A stretch of 64,000 nt of DNA. Source: Brevundimonas bullata. Lineage in GTDB: Bacteria > Pseudomonadota > Alphaproteobacteria > Caulobacterales > Caulobacteraceae. The notes under the pieces were generated by a model that was not told the DNA's origin, did no database searches, and saw only the letters and a program-made list of their open reading frames with translations. Position numbers and translations under genes: made by a program. Shown in pieces: positions 42,560 to 51,547 of the stretch. The DNA is taken from contig NZ_JACHLM010000004.1 in assembly GCF_014207965.1 (NCBI RefSeq), positions 1-64,000 on the forward strand, written 5' to 3'. Within the stretch, counting starts at the first letter, position 1. Each line of letters begins with the position of its first letter.

Positions 42560-44376
42560 GACCCCGAGCCTTCCATCGGACGAATGGTGACGACGTTGAA
42601 CATGCCGGCATGCATGTGCATCAGCAGATGGCAGTGGAAGGCCCAGTCTCCCGGGTTGTCGGCCGTAAGATCGAAGCTGACCTTGCCGCCCGGCGCGACG
42701 TTGACCGTGTGTTTCAGGGGCTGATGCCCGTCGGGCCCGCCCGTGACGAGCTCGAAGAAATGCCCGTGAAGATGGATCGGGTGCGCCATCATGGTGTCGT
42801 TCACCAGCGTCACCCGCACCCGTTCGTTCCGCTCGAAACGGATGGGCTCGACCAACTCCGAGAACTTGCGCCCGTCGAAGCCCCACATGAACCGTTCCAT
42901 GTTGCCGGTCAGGTGGATCTCCATGGAGCGGCTGGGCTCGCGCCTGTCCTTGTTGGGCGTCAGGGAAACGAGGTCGGTATAGACCAGCACCCGGTGATCG
43001 ACCTTCTCCAGGCCCTGCGGTCTTTCGCCCAGCCGGTTCATCGGCATAGGCGATATGGTCTGAACCCCTACGCCCACGGCCATATTGGGCGGGGCGTTCT
43101 GCGGATCGCGCATGTTCATGGCGCCCATGGATCCGTGATCCGTTCCGGACATGGCCTCGCCGGCCGGGGCGGCGGCGGCGTGATCCATCCCGGCCATGGC
43201 GCCGTGATCCATGCCCGCCATCGGCGCGGCGCCCATCCCCTCCATTCCGCCCATATCGCCCATGTCGCCCATGCCCATGTCCTTCATGGTCAGGGTGGGC
43301 ACCTCGCGCAGCGGCGGAACCTCGGCCGTCATGCCCAGGCGCGGGGCCAGGGTGGCGCGCCCCATGCCCGAACGGTCGATGGCCTCGGACACGATGGTGT
43401 AGGCACGGTCCTCGGTCGGACGGACGATGACGTCATAGGTCTCGGCGACCGAGATCTGGAACTCGTCGGTCTCGACCGGCCGCACATTCTCGCCGTCGGC
43501 CTGAACCACGGTCATGGCCAGGCCCGGAATGCGAACATTGAAGATCGACATGGCAGATGCGTTGATGACGCGCAGACGCACCCGCTCGCCGGGCCGGAAC
43601 AGGCCGGTCCAGTTCTCCTCAGGCCCATGGCCGTTGATCAGATAGGTATAGGTGGTGCCGTTGACGTCGAGGATGTCGCGCGGGTCCATTCGCATCCCGC
43701 CCCACATCCGGCGTTCCTCCAGGCTCATGCCGTCCGCGCCGGAGATCAAACCGGCCAGCGTCGTCCGATGGCGGTTGAAATAGCCGGGGCTCTTCTTGAG
43801 CTTCGCCAGGATTTCATGCGGATGCATGAAGCTCCAGTCCGACAGGACCAGGACGTGCTCACGGTCATAGGCGACCGGATCGACGCCCGCCGGATCGATG
43901 ACGATGGGGCCGTAGTGGCCCAGCGCCTCCTGCAGCCCGGAATGGCTGTGGTACCAGAAGGTCCCGGACTGCCGGACGGGGAACTCATAGACGAAGGTCT
44001 CGCGCGGCTTGATGCCGGGAAAGCTGATCCCCGGCACGCCGTCCATCTGGAAGGGCAGAAGGACGCCGTGCCAGTGAATCGACGTGTCCTCATCCAGCTG
44101 GTTCGACACCGCCAGGCGAACGTTCTGGCCTTCGCGCAGGCGCAACAGCGGCGCCGGGAGCAGACCGTTTATCGTCGTCGCCGTGGCCGTCCGACCGTTC
44201 ACGGTGAAGGGCGACTGTCCGACCGTCAGGTCGATGTTCGTCCCGGTCAGGGTCGGGATATCCGCTCGCAAGCCGGGAGAACCGGTCTGCGCCCAGGCCG
44301 GCAGCAAGCCTTGCAGGCTCAACACGCCTCCGCCGACAACCGCGCCGCGCAGCAGGCTCCGACGATCTAACGTCAT
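42556..44376 (-). CDS. copA: Multicopper oxidase CopA (second copy)
   Basis: 606 residues. Tat signal DRRSLLRGAVVGGG and the same copper sites as the first copy (HWHG, WYHSHSG, HPIHLHGHFF, HCHLLMHMHAGM). The Met/His insert is longer (MGDMGDMGGMEGMG and repeated MDHG). Protein identity with the first copy is high throughout, and several DNA stretches of 40 or more bases look almost identical. ATG 44376 is chosen since the Tat motif follows directly. The putative ECF promoter is 55 bases upstream. Confidence 0.94.
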   Translation of the reverse strand: MTLDRRSLLRGAVVGGGVLSLQGLLPAWAQTGSPGLRADIPTLTGTNIDLTVGQSPFTVNGRTATATTINGLLPAPLLRLREGQNVRLAVSNQLDEDTSIHWHGVLLPFQMDGVPGISFPGIKPRETFVYEFPVRQSGTFWYHSHSGLQEALGHYGPIVIDPAGVDPVAYDREHVLVLSDWSFMHPHEILAKLKKSPGYFNRHRTTLAGLISGADGMSLEERRMWGGMRMDPRDILDVNGTTYTYLINGHGPEENWTGLFRPGERVRLRVINASAMSIFNVRIPGLAMTVVQADGENVRPVETDEFQISVAETYDVIVRPTEDRAYTIVSEAIDRSGMGRATLAPRLGMTAEVPPLREVPTLTMKDMGMGDMGDMGGMEGMGAAPMAGMDHGAMAGMDHAAAAPAGEAMSGTDHGSMGAMNMRDPQNAPPNMAVGVGVQTISPMPMNRLGERPQGLEKVDHRVLVYTDLVSLTPNKDRREPSRSMEIHLTGNMERFMWGFDGRKFSELVEPIRFERNERVRVTLVNDTMMAHPIHLHGHFFELVTGGPDGHQPLKHTVNVAPGGKVSFDLTADNPGDWAFHCHLLMHMHAGMFNVVTIRPMEGSGS

Positions 44377-44430
44377 GGCACAGTCCTCACCGCCGGTTCG
44401 TTCCAAGAAGCGAACCCGGCTCTCCAATAG

Positions 44431-44459
44431 GATACGCACGCGAGACATCCCTCCCCTCA
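44431..44459 (-). promoter_or_regulatory. Putative ECF promoter of the second copA-copB operon
   Basis: Minus strand TGAGGGG, 16 bases, CGTATC (extended TGCGTATC). It matches the motif before copC and before the anti-sigma gene of the adjacent ECF module. It is 55 bases before the copA start. Confidence 0.55.
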
Positions 44460-44516
44460 GAGGCGTCAGGTGCAGCAAGTCCGGAAAGCGAACGCGGTTC
44501 CGACCAACCCGTCAGA

Positions 44517-45074
44517 TCAGGTTTCGGGCCTCAGATGCAGCGCCAGCTTCTGGCGTGCCCGGGCCAGCCGCATTTCCACCGCCTTGGCGGAGAGGCCAAG
44601 GATTTCCGCGGCCTCGGCGTGACTGCGCTCCTCGATGGCCGTCAGCAGCAGCGGCTCCTTGAGTTTCGGCGGCAGGGCGGCGATGGCCGCATGCAGGCGC
44701 TGCGCCTGTTCTGCGGCGTCATACTGGTCTTCCGCGCCGGCCTCATCGTCCGGGACGGCCAGGGCCTCGGCGGAGTGGAGATCAGTCGATCCCATGAACA
44801 GCCTGCGGATATTGCGGCGGCGACTCCAGTCCCGGCATTTGTTGATGGCGATCGTCCTCAGCCAGGCTTCAAAGGATCGCTCCGGCTCATAGCGGCGGAT
44901 GGCCAGCCAGGCGGCGGCATAGGCCTCCTGCACGAGATCATAGGTTTCGTCGGCGTCGCCGACATAGCGCCGGACAAACCTGTAGAGACCTGCCTTGGTG
45001 TCGCGCATGAGCGCTTCGAAGGCCACGACGTCGCCGTGGGCCGCTCTCGTCTGAAGGGCTTCCCTCTCCTTCAC
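44517..45074 (-). CDS. ECF sigma factor (CnrH-like)
   Basis: 185 residues with sigma region 2 (LYRFVRRYVGDADETYDLVQEAYAAAW, WLRTIAINKCRDWSRRR) and region 4 (LPPKLKEPLLLTAIEERSHAEAAEILGLSAKAVEMRLARAR). It follows an X-type metal sensor and a Y-type anti-sigma gene, the order of cnrYXH, in which metal binding by X releases H from Y. Placed beside copA, it probably drives copper genes instead of cobalt/nickel efflux. Starts six bases after the sensor gene. Confidence 0.88.
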   Translation of the reverse strand: MKEREALQTRAAHGDVVAFEALMRDTKAGLYRFVRRYVGDADETYDLVQEAYAAAWLAIRRYEPERSFEAWLRTIAINKCRDWSRRRNIRRLFMGSTDLHSAEALAVPDDEAGAEDQYDAAEQAQRLHAAIAALPPKLKEPLLLTAIEERSHAEAAEILGLSAKAVEMRLARARQKLALHLRPET

Positions 45075-45079
45075 GGACG

Positions 45080-45520
45080 CTACTGGGTGTCGGCGGTGAG
45101 CGCCTCGACCACGCTCCGGTCGAACCGTCGCGCCTGGGCGTCGTTCATCACCGTCCGCATTTCGAAGATGTGGGCGATGGTCGCCTGCTGCAGGTCGCCC
45201 ATGGCGTCGTGGAAATGATCGACGGCGGGCTGCACCGCCCGACTGTCGCCGTTGCTGACCCTGATCGCTTCGGCAAGCTCGCCATTGGCCGCGTTTACGC
45301 GGCCTTCAAGCTGGACGCGTTGTCCCGCGAACCGGGTTTCAATCCCCTCGATCTTGGCCAACTGCTGCGACGAAAGATCTAGCTCCTTGTGAACGATCTC
45401 GTGCAAGGAGGGTGGCGCCTGCTTGTTGAGCACCCAGCTGGCTCCCGCCCATGCGCCGACCCCGCTCGCTGCGGCGGCGAGCGCGACCGTCACGGCGATG
45501 GACTTCCAGGCGATCGCCAT
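45080..45520 (-). CDS. CnrX-like periplasmic metal sensor
   Basis: 146 residues. An N-terminal membrane anchor (SIAVTVALAAAASGVGAWAGASWVL) is followed by a helical periplasmic domain with HEIVHKELDLSSQQLAKIEGIE and VDHFHDAMGDLQQATIAHIFEM, giving the His/Glu/Met ligands used by CnrX/Spy-like sensors. It would sense periplasmic metal and signal to the membrane anti-sigma protein. ATG 45520 overlaps the preceding stop. Confidence 0.8.
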   Translation of the reverse strand: MAIAWKSIAVTVALAAAASGVGAWAGASWVLNKQAPPSLHEIVHKELDLSSQQLAKIEGIETRFAGQRVQLEGRVNAANGELAEAIRVSNGDSRAVQPAVDHFHDAMGDLQQATIAHIFEMRTVMNDAQARRFDRSVVEALTADTQ

Positions 45521-45789
45521 CAGCCCGCTTCCAGCCGCACCAGGGGCGACGTCGCCGCCACCGAGAAGATCGCCATCTCCGAAACGGTCGTCTGTGCGAA
45601 TGTCGCGCCGAGGCCGCCGTTGGCGACGCCGATCACAAGGGCCATGGCCACGGCGGCCAAACGAATCCGATCGGTCGCCCGCTGCGCCTGGATCGCTTTC
45701 ACGCGGCTCCAGACGTCCTCCTCGAGCCGATCGAGCGACACGCCGTCGCCGGGCGCGGCGCGCGCCAGCCAATTTCCAAGATCATCCAT
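45520..45789 (-). CDS. CnrY-like membrane anti-sigma factor
   Basis: 89 residues: a short cytoplasmic N-terminus (MDDLGNWLARAAPGDGVSLDRLEEDVW) that would bind the sigma factor, a transmembrane helix (IRLAAVAMALVIGVANGGLGA), and a small periplasmic end. Size, topology and position before an X-type sensor and sigma gene match CnrY. First gene of the operon, with the putative sigma-dependent promoter 30 bases upstream. Confidence 0.72.
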   Translation of the reverse strand: MDDLGNWLARAAPGDGVSLDRLEEDVWSRVKAIQAQRATDRIRLAAVAMALVIGVANGGLGATFAQTTVSEMAIFSVAATSPLVRLEAG

Positions 45790-45818
45790 GATCGGTGCCT
45801 TTCGACGTTCTTACTGGA

Positions 45819-45847
45819 GATACGCATGACCCGGCCCTCATCCCTCA
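45819..45847 (-). promoter_or_regulatory. Putative autoregulated ECF promoter before the cnrY-like gene
   Basis: Minus strand TGAGGGA, 16 bases, CGTATC (TGCGTATC). Same motif as before both copA operons and copC. Its position 30 bases before the sigma operon fits autoregulation. The rest of 45790-46145 shows no gene. Confidence 0.55.
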
Positions 45848-46145
45848 AGACGGGCCGCCGGCTCACTGTGGCGCATTTTGAGGGGCCCAAGCCAGACCGT
45901 GCGTAGGGGAATTACAGGGGCTTCGCCGGGAGGGGCGAAACATGGTCGTCACGGCCTGGATACGACCGTCGCCGGCGGGTTCAAATCTGATGAGACCGCA
46001 GGTGCTCACCCGGCTCCTGGCCCGCTCGCTCGCCGAGGCCGCCTGCCTACGTGCGGGCCCGGGGGCGACCAGGCCGGCGCGCCAATCGTCGACTTCGCTC
46101 GACACAACCCCACGGCCCGCCCCGAACCGGGACGCGTCGTTCACA

Positions 46146-46643
46146 ATGACCAAGGAGAAGCCTTTGACCTATCGTTCCATGATCATCGCCGTCGCCGCTC
46201 TCGCCACACCCCTCATGATCGCAGCGCCCGCGCTGGCGCAAACCACCGCAGAGACCCAGGTGGTCGCCGTCCTCGACGGCTACCGCGGCGCGCTCGAGGC
46301 GCTCAGCGCCTCCCGCGCCGAAACCTTCTTCTGGCCCGACGCCCAGGTCTTCGAACAGGGCGGCGCGGAGGGCTCCATCTCCGAATACCTGTCCCACCAC
46401 CTCGCCCCGGAACTCGCGGAATTCTCCAGCTTCGCCTTCCAGGATCATGTGACGAAGGCGACCGTCGTCGGCGACGTGGCCTACGCCACGGAGACCTATC
46501 GGTTCCAGATCGCCTTCAAGACGGCCGGCCGCGCCCCGGCCGAACGTCGCGGCGTCGCCACGAGCGTCCTCAGGCAGCGCGACGGCGAATGGCGCATCGT
46601 CAGCTATCATTCCTCCACCCGGGCGCCGCGACCGGCCCCCTGA
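46146..46643 (+). CDS. Exported SnoaL/NTF2-like protein
   Basis: About 165 residues: a signal peptide (MIIAVAALATPLMIAAPALAQ) and an NTF2-like fold (VVAVLDGYRGALEALSASRAETFFWPDAQVFEQG, VGDVAYATETYRFQ, WRIVSYHSSTRA). Such YybH/SnoaL-like proteins are small periplasmic proteins of unknown role. The start is ambiguous: ATG 46146 overlaps an AAGGAG (46152-46157) that would better serve TTG 46164, which leads directly into the signal peptide. Confidence 0.75.
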   Translation: MTKEKPLTYRSMIIAVAALATPLMIAAPALAQTTAETQVVAVLDGYRGALEALSASRAETFFWPDAQVFEQGGAEGSISEYLSHHLAPELAEFSSFAFQDHVTKATVVGDVAYATETYRFQIAFKTAGRAPAERRGVATSVLRQRDGEWRIVSYHSSTRAPRPAP

Positions 46644-46862
46644 CACGCGCCTGGGCCGCGCATGGGCCGCGCATGGGCACCCCCTTTCGCGGCTCAGCCG
46701 GTCTCTTTTCCCGAGCACTCCCGTGCGGTGGAGGTCGGGAACCGGCCCTTCCGCAGCGAGGTTGATCCCGCAGGATCAGTTCCGCGGCAGCCGGAAGGCA
46801 AGGATTGCGCCCCTCGCCACGCCCGTCTCGGAACCCAGGACCTCATCTCGAGAGGAACTTGA

Positions 46863-47408
46863 ATGCCGCATCCGGACAACAAGGCCGCTCTCTCCTCCCC
46901 GGACCTCACGGATCGGCGGGACTTCATCCATGTGGCCGCCGGGGCTCTGGCGGTCGGCGCCGTCGGCATGGCGCTCTGGCCGCTGATCAACTCCATGAAC
47001 CCTGCCGCCGACACCCTGGCCCTCTCATCGGTCGAGGTCGATTACGGCAAGGTCCAGCTCGGCCAGCAGATCGTGGTCAAATGGCGCGGAAAGCCGGTCT
47101 TCATCCGCCACCGCACGCCCAAGGAAATCTCCGAAGCGGTCGCGGACGACAATGCGGCGCTACGTGACCCTGCGACGGACGCCAGTCGTCACAAGCCCGG
47201 CAAACCCGAATGGCTGATCCTGATCGGCGTCTGCACCCATCTGGGGTGTATTCCGACCTTCGGGACGGGCGACTACGGCGGCTGGTTCTGCCCGTGCCAC
47301 GGCTCCCACTACGACACCGCCGGCCGCATCCGGAAGGGGCCTGCGCCCAAGAACCTTTTCCTGCTGGACTACGCCTTCCTGAACGAGACACGGGTCAAGC
47401 TCGGCTAG
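46863..47408 (+). CDS. petA: Rieske [2Fe-2S] protein (ubiquinol-cytochrome c reductase type)
   Basis: 181 residues. One N-terminal membrane helix preceded by DRRDF (Tat-like; [21 protein letters not shown]) and the two cluster-binding boxes CTHLGCIP and CPCHGSHYD, with both Cys-x-His pairs and the disulfide cysteines. Length and GPAPKNL end match the bc1 Rieske subunit. Cytochrome b and c1 genes, normally adjacent, are absent, so this is an extra copy inside the copper island. Confidence 0.9.
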   Translation: MPHPDNKAALSSPDLTDRRDFIHVAAGALAVGAVGMALWPLINSMNPAADTLALSSVEVDYGKVQLGQQIVVKWRGKPVFIRHRTPKEISEAVADDNAALRDPATDASRHKPGKPEWLILIGVCTHLGCIPTFGTGDYGGWFCPCHGSHYDTAGRIRKGPAPKNLFLLDYAFLNETRVKLG

Positions 47409-47411
47409 CGA

Positions 47412-47450
47412 ACGTCCTCCCCCCGCGCTGACGGCGCAAGGGGAGGACGT
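47412..47450 (+). terminator. Terminator-like hairpin after the Rieske gene
   Basis: Perfect 11-bp stem ACGTCCTCCCC / GGGGAGGACGT with a 17-base loop, four bases after the Rieske stop. No T-run follows, so it may act with Rho or as a 3' stabiliser, and it also faces the convergent copD end. Confidence 0.5.
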
Positions 47451-47499
47451 CATCGCTCCAAGGCTTCGAGGGCGACGGGCCGCGTCGTGGGCTCAGTGG

Positions 47500-48426
47500 T
47501 CACATCATCATGGCGGCGGGCGGCGCGAGCGTTCCCATCACAGCGACGAGCCCCAGAAGGATGACCGCCAGGAGCGTCTCCAGCACCAGGCTGCGTTGTA
47601 GGGCGCTGATCGCCGACGGCTTCTGGCTCTCATCCTCCAGGGCGCGACGAAGGCAGGGCGTCAGGACGAAACGATTGGACGCGGCCAGGGCCAACATGCC
47701 GAGGAAAACCGCCAGTTTCGCCGTCAGCAGAAGGCCGTAGGGCGTCGTCAGAAGCGCCCCCAGCCGATCGGGACCGACCAGGAACCAGGTGTTCACCAGA
47801 CCCGTGGCGACCAGAAGCCCCACCGCGAGCGTGCCCATGCCGGCGAAGCCGTGCAGGGCGTCATGGGTCAGACGGTCCCGCTCCGCATCCCCGTGAGGAA
47901 TGGTCAGAAACAGGCCCAGCGCCGCGAGAGCGCCCAGCCACATGGCGGCGGCGAGGGCGTGAATGATGTCCGCCCCGAGATGAACGACGCCCAGGGCGCC
48001 CTCGGTGGCGGCGCCATGGCCCGTCCAGGCCAGACTGGCGCAAACCGCCAGACCCAGGACCGTGAGGTCGATCCAGCTCGCCCGGTTGGGCCGAAGCACA
48101 AGAAGCAGCACGCCGGCCAGGGCGGCGACCACCGCCCTCGCCAGAAAGGCGCGACCGATCTCCATGTCGAACGCCATATAGGCCAGGGACGCCGGTTTCA
48201 GCGCTTCCGTCATCGACCCCGCCATGACGGCCGTTTGCAGGACCAGGGCCGCGAGCGAGGCGATCGCGGTCGCGAACGCCGCAATCAGCAGGGTCTTTCG
48301 CGGCCATCTTTCGACGGCCGCGCCCGACACGGGCATCCTGAAGGCGAAGAAGAGGGGCACGCCCAGCAGGAGCATGGCGCCCAGATACTGCGCCAGCCTC
48401 AGAAGGACGACCGCGAACTCCAGCAT
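47500..48426 (-). CDS. copD: Copper resistance protein CopD
   Basis: 308 residues, polytopic (about eight hydrophobic segments, such as LRLAQYLGAMLLLGVPLFFAF and LLTAKLAVFLGMLALAASNRF). CopD family inner-membrane protein, with histidines in GHGAATEGALGVVHLGADIIHALAAAMW. It works with CopC in moving copper across the inner membrane. It begins three bases after the copC stop. Confidence 0.9.
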   Translation of the reverse strand: MLEFAVVLLRLAQYLGAMLLLGVPLFFAFRMPVSGAAVERWPRKTLLIAAFATAIASLAALVLQTAVMAGSMTEALKPASLAYMAFDMEIGRAFLARAVVAALAGVLLLVLRPNRASWIDLTVLGLAVCASLAWTGHGAATEGALGVVHLGADIIHALAAAMWLGALAALGLFLTIPHGDAERDRLTHDALHGFAGMGTLAVGLLVATGLVNTWFLVGPDRLGALLTTPYGLLLTAKLAVFLGMLALAASNRFVLTPCLRRALEDESQKPSAISALQRSLVLETLLAVILLGLVAVMGTLAPPAAMMM

Positions 48427-48429
48427 GGA

Positions 48430-48792
48430 TCAGCGCACGATGAAGGTGGTGGAGCCCGTCATGCGGTGGCCGTCGGGCGAGGCCACGCGCCAGTTGACCG
48501 TATAGGCGCCGGCGGCCAGGGCGGCGCGCGGCGAGCCGCTCAGGGTCTTGCCGTCCTTGGAGACGCGGGCCTGGACCGGGATGACGGTTCCCTGGGCGTT
48601 GGCGACGTCAAAGCCGGAAAAGGCCGGGGCCACGCGCTCGCTGAAGGTGAGGCTGATGCTCCGCGGAGCCGCCACCGTGGCGCCGGTGGCCGGCGTGGCG
48701 CTGACGAGGCGGGCGTGGGCGTCGGCCTGGCCCGCGAAAACGGAAAGCGCGGCGACCGCGCCGGCCAGGGTTGCGATCTTGAAACGGTTCAC
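48430..48792 (-). CDS. copC: Copper-binding protein CopC
   Basis: 120 residues: a signal peptide cleaved before HARLVSATPATGATV, so the mature N-terminal histidine can form the Cu(II) site, and the beta-sandwich through ISLTFSERVAPAF to VNWRVASPDGHRMTGSTTFIV (second-site His). The start is a GTG at 48792 with AAGGAG six bases upstream; an ATG further up has no family sequence. Operon with copD. Confidence 0.9.
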   Translation of the reverse strand: MNRFKIATLAGAVAALSVFAGQADAHARLVSATPATGATVAAPRSISLTFSERVAPAFSGFDVANAQGTVIPVQARVSKDGKTLSGSPRAALAAGAYTVNWRVASPDGHRMTGSTTFIVR

Positions 48793-48828
48793 GTGTGTCT
48801 CCTTGAGGAAGCGCCCCCCTCTCTCATA

Positions 48829-48857
48829 GATACGCAAGCCTGCGGCCTTCCCCTCAA
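48829..48857 (-). promoter_or_regulatory. Putative ECF promoter of copC-copD
   Basis: Minus strand TTGAGGGG, 15 bases, CGTATC (TTGCGTATC). One of four related motifs in the copper island; 37 bases before the copC GTG. Confidence 0.55.
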
Positions 48858-48898
48858 GACTGGCGAGCGCCAGGCGAATCCTTCGCCGCCTGCATCGC

Positions 48899-51244
48899 CT
48901 AGAGCCTGACCGCCCTGAGACGAAGCGCATTGGCGATCACGCTGACCGACGACAGCGCCATGGCCAGCGCCGCCAGGGCCGGCGACAGCATCAGGCCGAA
49001 CACCGGATAGAGGACGCCCGCCGCCACGGGGATTCCCAGGGTGTTGTAGCCGAAGGCGAAGACCAGGTTCTGGCGGATATTGCCCATGACCGCCCTGGAC
49101 AGATGCCGCGCGCGGACGATGCCCTGGAGGTCGCCGCCCAGCAGGGTGACGCCGGCGCTTTCGATCGCCACATCGGAACCCGCCCCCATGGCGACGCCGA
49201 CATCGGCGGCGGCGAGGGCCGGTGCGTCGTTGACGCCGTCGCCCGCCATCGCCACGACGCGCCCTTCGGCTCGAAGCTGCGCCACGACCGAAGCCTTGTC
49301 CTGCGGCAGCACCTCGGCGCGCACGTCGTCGATGCCCAGGCGGCGCGCGACGGCTTCCGCAGTGGTGCGGTTGTCGCCGGTCATCATCACCAGCCGAAGG
49401 CCTGCGGCCTTCAGGTCGCGGATGGCGTCGGCGGTGGTGGCCTTCACCGGATCGGCGATGCCGAGGACGCCGGCCACAGCGCCGTCAACCGCGACGAAGA
49501 TGGCCGTAGCGCCCTCCTCTCGCAACACTTCGGCCGCCGCCTCGAGGGGCGCGACATCGACCCCGGCCTCCGTCAGGTAGCGGGCATTGCCCAGGAACAG
49601 ACGTCGACCGTCGACCAGGCCGGTGACGCCGCGGCCGACCGGACTGTCGAACTCCGCAGCCTCGGAAAGCGTGAGGTCGCGATCGGCTGCGGCGCGCATG
49701 ATGGCGTCGGCCAGAGGGTGTTCACTGCCCCGCTCGAGGCTGGCGGACAGGCGAAGAAGCTCGACGTCGTCAAAACCCTCGACCGGGCGGATCGCCGTCA
49801 CCGAAGGACGGCCCTCGGTCAGGGTGCCGGTCTTGTCCAGCACCAGGGTGTCCACCTTCTCGAACCGCTCCAGCGCCTCGGCGTTCTTGATCAGGACGCC
49901 GGCGCGCGCGCCCCGCCCGACACCGACCATGATCGAAATCGGCGTGGCGAGGCCCAGAGCGCAGGGGCAGGCGATGATGAGCACCGAAACCGCCGCGACC
50001 AGGGCATAGGACAGGCGCGGTTCGGGCCCGACCAGGCCCCAGACGACGGCCGCGACCACGGCGATGCCGATGACGGCCGGCACGAACCAGCTGGACACCC
50101 GATCCGCCAGGCGCTGGATGGGCGCCCGGCTGCGCTGGGCCTGGGCCACCATCTGGACGATCTGGGCCAGCAGGGTGTCGGCGCCGACCTTGTCCGCCCG
50201 CATGACAAAGGAGCCGGTCTTGTTCAGCGAGCCGGCGATGACCTTGGCGCCGGCCTCCTTGGTGACCGGCATCGACTCGCCCGTCACAAGGGATTCGTCG
50301 ATAGCCACGCGGCCTTCGAGAATCTCGCCGTCGACCGGTATCTTTTCACCCGGGCGGACGCGCAGCCGATCGCCCACTGCCACGAGGTCGAGCGTCACAT
50401 CCTCGTCGGCGCCGTCGTCGCGCACCCGGCGGGCTGTCTTGGGCGTCAGGTCGAGCAGGGCCCGGATCGCGCCCGAGGTCTGCTCGCGCGCGCGCAGTTC
50501 CAGGACCTGCCCCACCAGGACGAGCACGGTGATCACCGCCGCCGCTTCGAAATAGACCGGCGCGCTCCCGTCCATGCGCAGCATGGCCGCAGGAAACAGG
50601 CCCGGCGCCAGGACGGCGACGACGCTGTAGATCCATGCGGCGCCGACGCCCAGGGCGATCAGGGTGAACATGTTGAGGCTTCGATTGAGGAGGGAGTTCC
50701 ATCCGCGCACGAAGAAGGGCCAGCCGGCCCACAGCACCACAGGGGTGGCCAGAACGAACTGGATCCAGTTCGACGTCTGCCCGGGAATCCGCTCCATGAG
50801 TCCGGTCAGGTGACCGCCCATCTCCAGCGCTGCGACCGGCAGGGTGAGGACGGCGCCGACCCAGAGCCGCCGCGTGAAGTCTTTCAGTTCCTGATTGGGC
50901 AAGGCTTCAGCCGTGACCGTCTCGGGCTCCAGCGCCATGCCGCAGATCGGGCAGGAACCCGGCCCCTCCTGGCGCACCTCCGGATGCATTGGACAGGTGT
51001 AGATCGTCCCCGAGGGCGCGGCCTTCGCCTGCGGCTTCTCGCCCAGGTATTGGCCCGGGTCAGCGACGAATTTCGTTCGACACCCCGCCGAGCAGAAGAC
51101 GTAGTCATGCCCTTCGTGCTCTGCACGATGCTGGGCGGCGGCCGGATCCACGGCCATGCCGCAGACCGGGTCGATCGCTGTCCCGCCTCCATGCGTGGCG
51201 TCATCGTGAGCATGTGTCTGGCGCGGATCGTGGACCGTCGGCAT
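48899..51244 (-). CDS. Cu(I)-exporting P-type ATPase with YHS and CPMHP N-terminal domains
   Basis: 781 residues. The N-terminus is His-rich, then a YHS domain ([21 protein letters not shown]), then a heavy-metal-binding segment ([19 protein letters not shown]) in place of an HMA domain. P1B-1 core: CPC in [11 protein letters not shown] (about 425), DKTGTLT (about 470), HP in [20 protein letters not shown], plus YNTLGIP and [15 protein letters not shown] that select Cu(I). It exports cytoplasmic copper. An inverted repeat CTTGAG-N7-CTCAAG lies 40-58 bases upstream. Confidence 0.94.
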   Translation of the reverse strand: MPTVHDPRQTHAHDDATHGGGTAIDPVCGMAVDPAAAQHRAEHEGHDYVFCSAGCRTKFVADPGQYLGEKPQAKAAPSGTIYTCPMHPEVRQEGPGSCPICGMALEPETVTAEALPNQELKDFTRRLWVGAVLTLPVAALEMGGHLTGLMERIPGQTSNWIQFVLATPVVLWAGWPFFVRGWNSLLNRSLNMFTLIALGVGAAWIYSVVAVLAPGLFPAAMLRMDGSAPVYFEAAAVITVLVLVGQVLELRAREQTSGAIRALLDLTPKTARRVRDDGADEDVTLDLVAVGDRLRVRPGEKIPVDGEILEGRVAIDESLVTGESMPVTKEAGAKVIAGSLNKTGSFVMRADKVGADTLLAQIVQMVAQAQRSRAPIQRLADRVSSWFVPAVIGIAVVAAVVWGLVGPEPRLSYALVAAVSVLIIACPCALGLATPISIMVGVGRGARAGVLIKNAEALERFEKVDTLVLDKTGTLTEGRPSVTAIRPVEGFDDVELLRLSASLERGSEHPLADAIMRAAADRDLTLSEAAEFDSPVGRGVTGLVDGRRLFLGNARYLTEAGVDVAPLEAAAEVLREEGATAIFVAVDGAVAGVLGIADPVKATTADAIRDLKAAGLRLVMMTGDNRTTAEAVARRLGIDDVRAEVLPQDKASVVAQLRAEGRVVAMAGDGVNDAPALAAADVGVAMGAGSDVAIESAGVTLLGGDLQGIVRARHLSRAVMGNIRQNLVFAFGYNTLGIPVAAGVLYPVFGLMLSPALAALAMALSSVSVIANALRLRAVRL

Positions 51245-51283
51245 GGCGTCCCTCCAAATTCAGCGATCTTCCGGCCTATACCC

Positions 51284-51302
51284 CTTGAGGAAAGGGCTCA
51301 AG
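51284..51302. promoter_or_regulatory. Inverted repeat before the P-type ATPase
   Basis: CTTGAG-GAAAGGG-CTCAAG, a perfect six-base inverted repeat 40 bases upstream of the ATPase start. It could be an operator; it does not match the CueR site at 33.04 kb or the ECF motif well. Confidence 0.35.
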
Positions 51303-51547
51303 ACGAGGCGTGAAGCCCGCGCCCGCCGTCATTCAGATGACGAGCTCCCGAACACCCTGCAATCTTGGACAGCCGCGAAGCAAGCCCCTGCCCCGCGTGA
51401 CAACGAATGCCAAGCGGATGGGTTCGCCGGCCGACTGGCAACAATTCGACGTCCATCGCGCTTATGTGCGGGATGTGGAGACTTCCGTCGCCGTCAGCCC
51501 CAACTGGCCTCGCTGCCGGAACGGCGACAGGGCAAAGGAGTCGGCAC

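Noticed and set aside
51281..51320. ECF motif before the P-type ATPase
   Set aside because: TTGAG and GTAT elements occur but with 12-15 base spacing and mismatches; the inverted repeat CTTGAG-N7-CTCAAG is the clearer signal.
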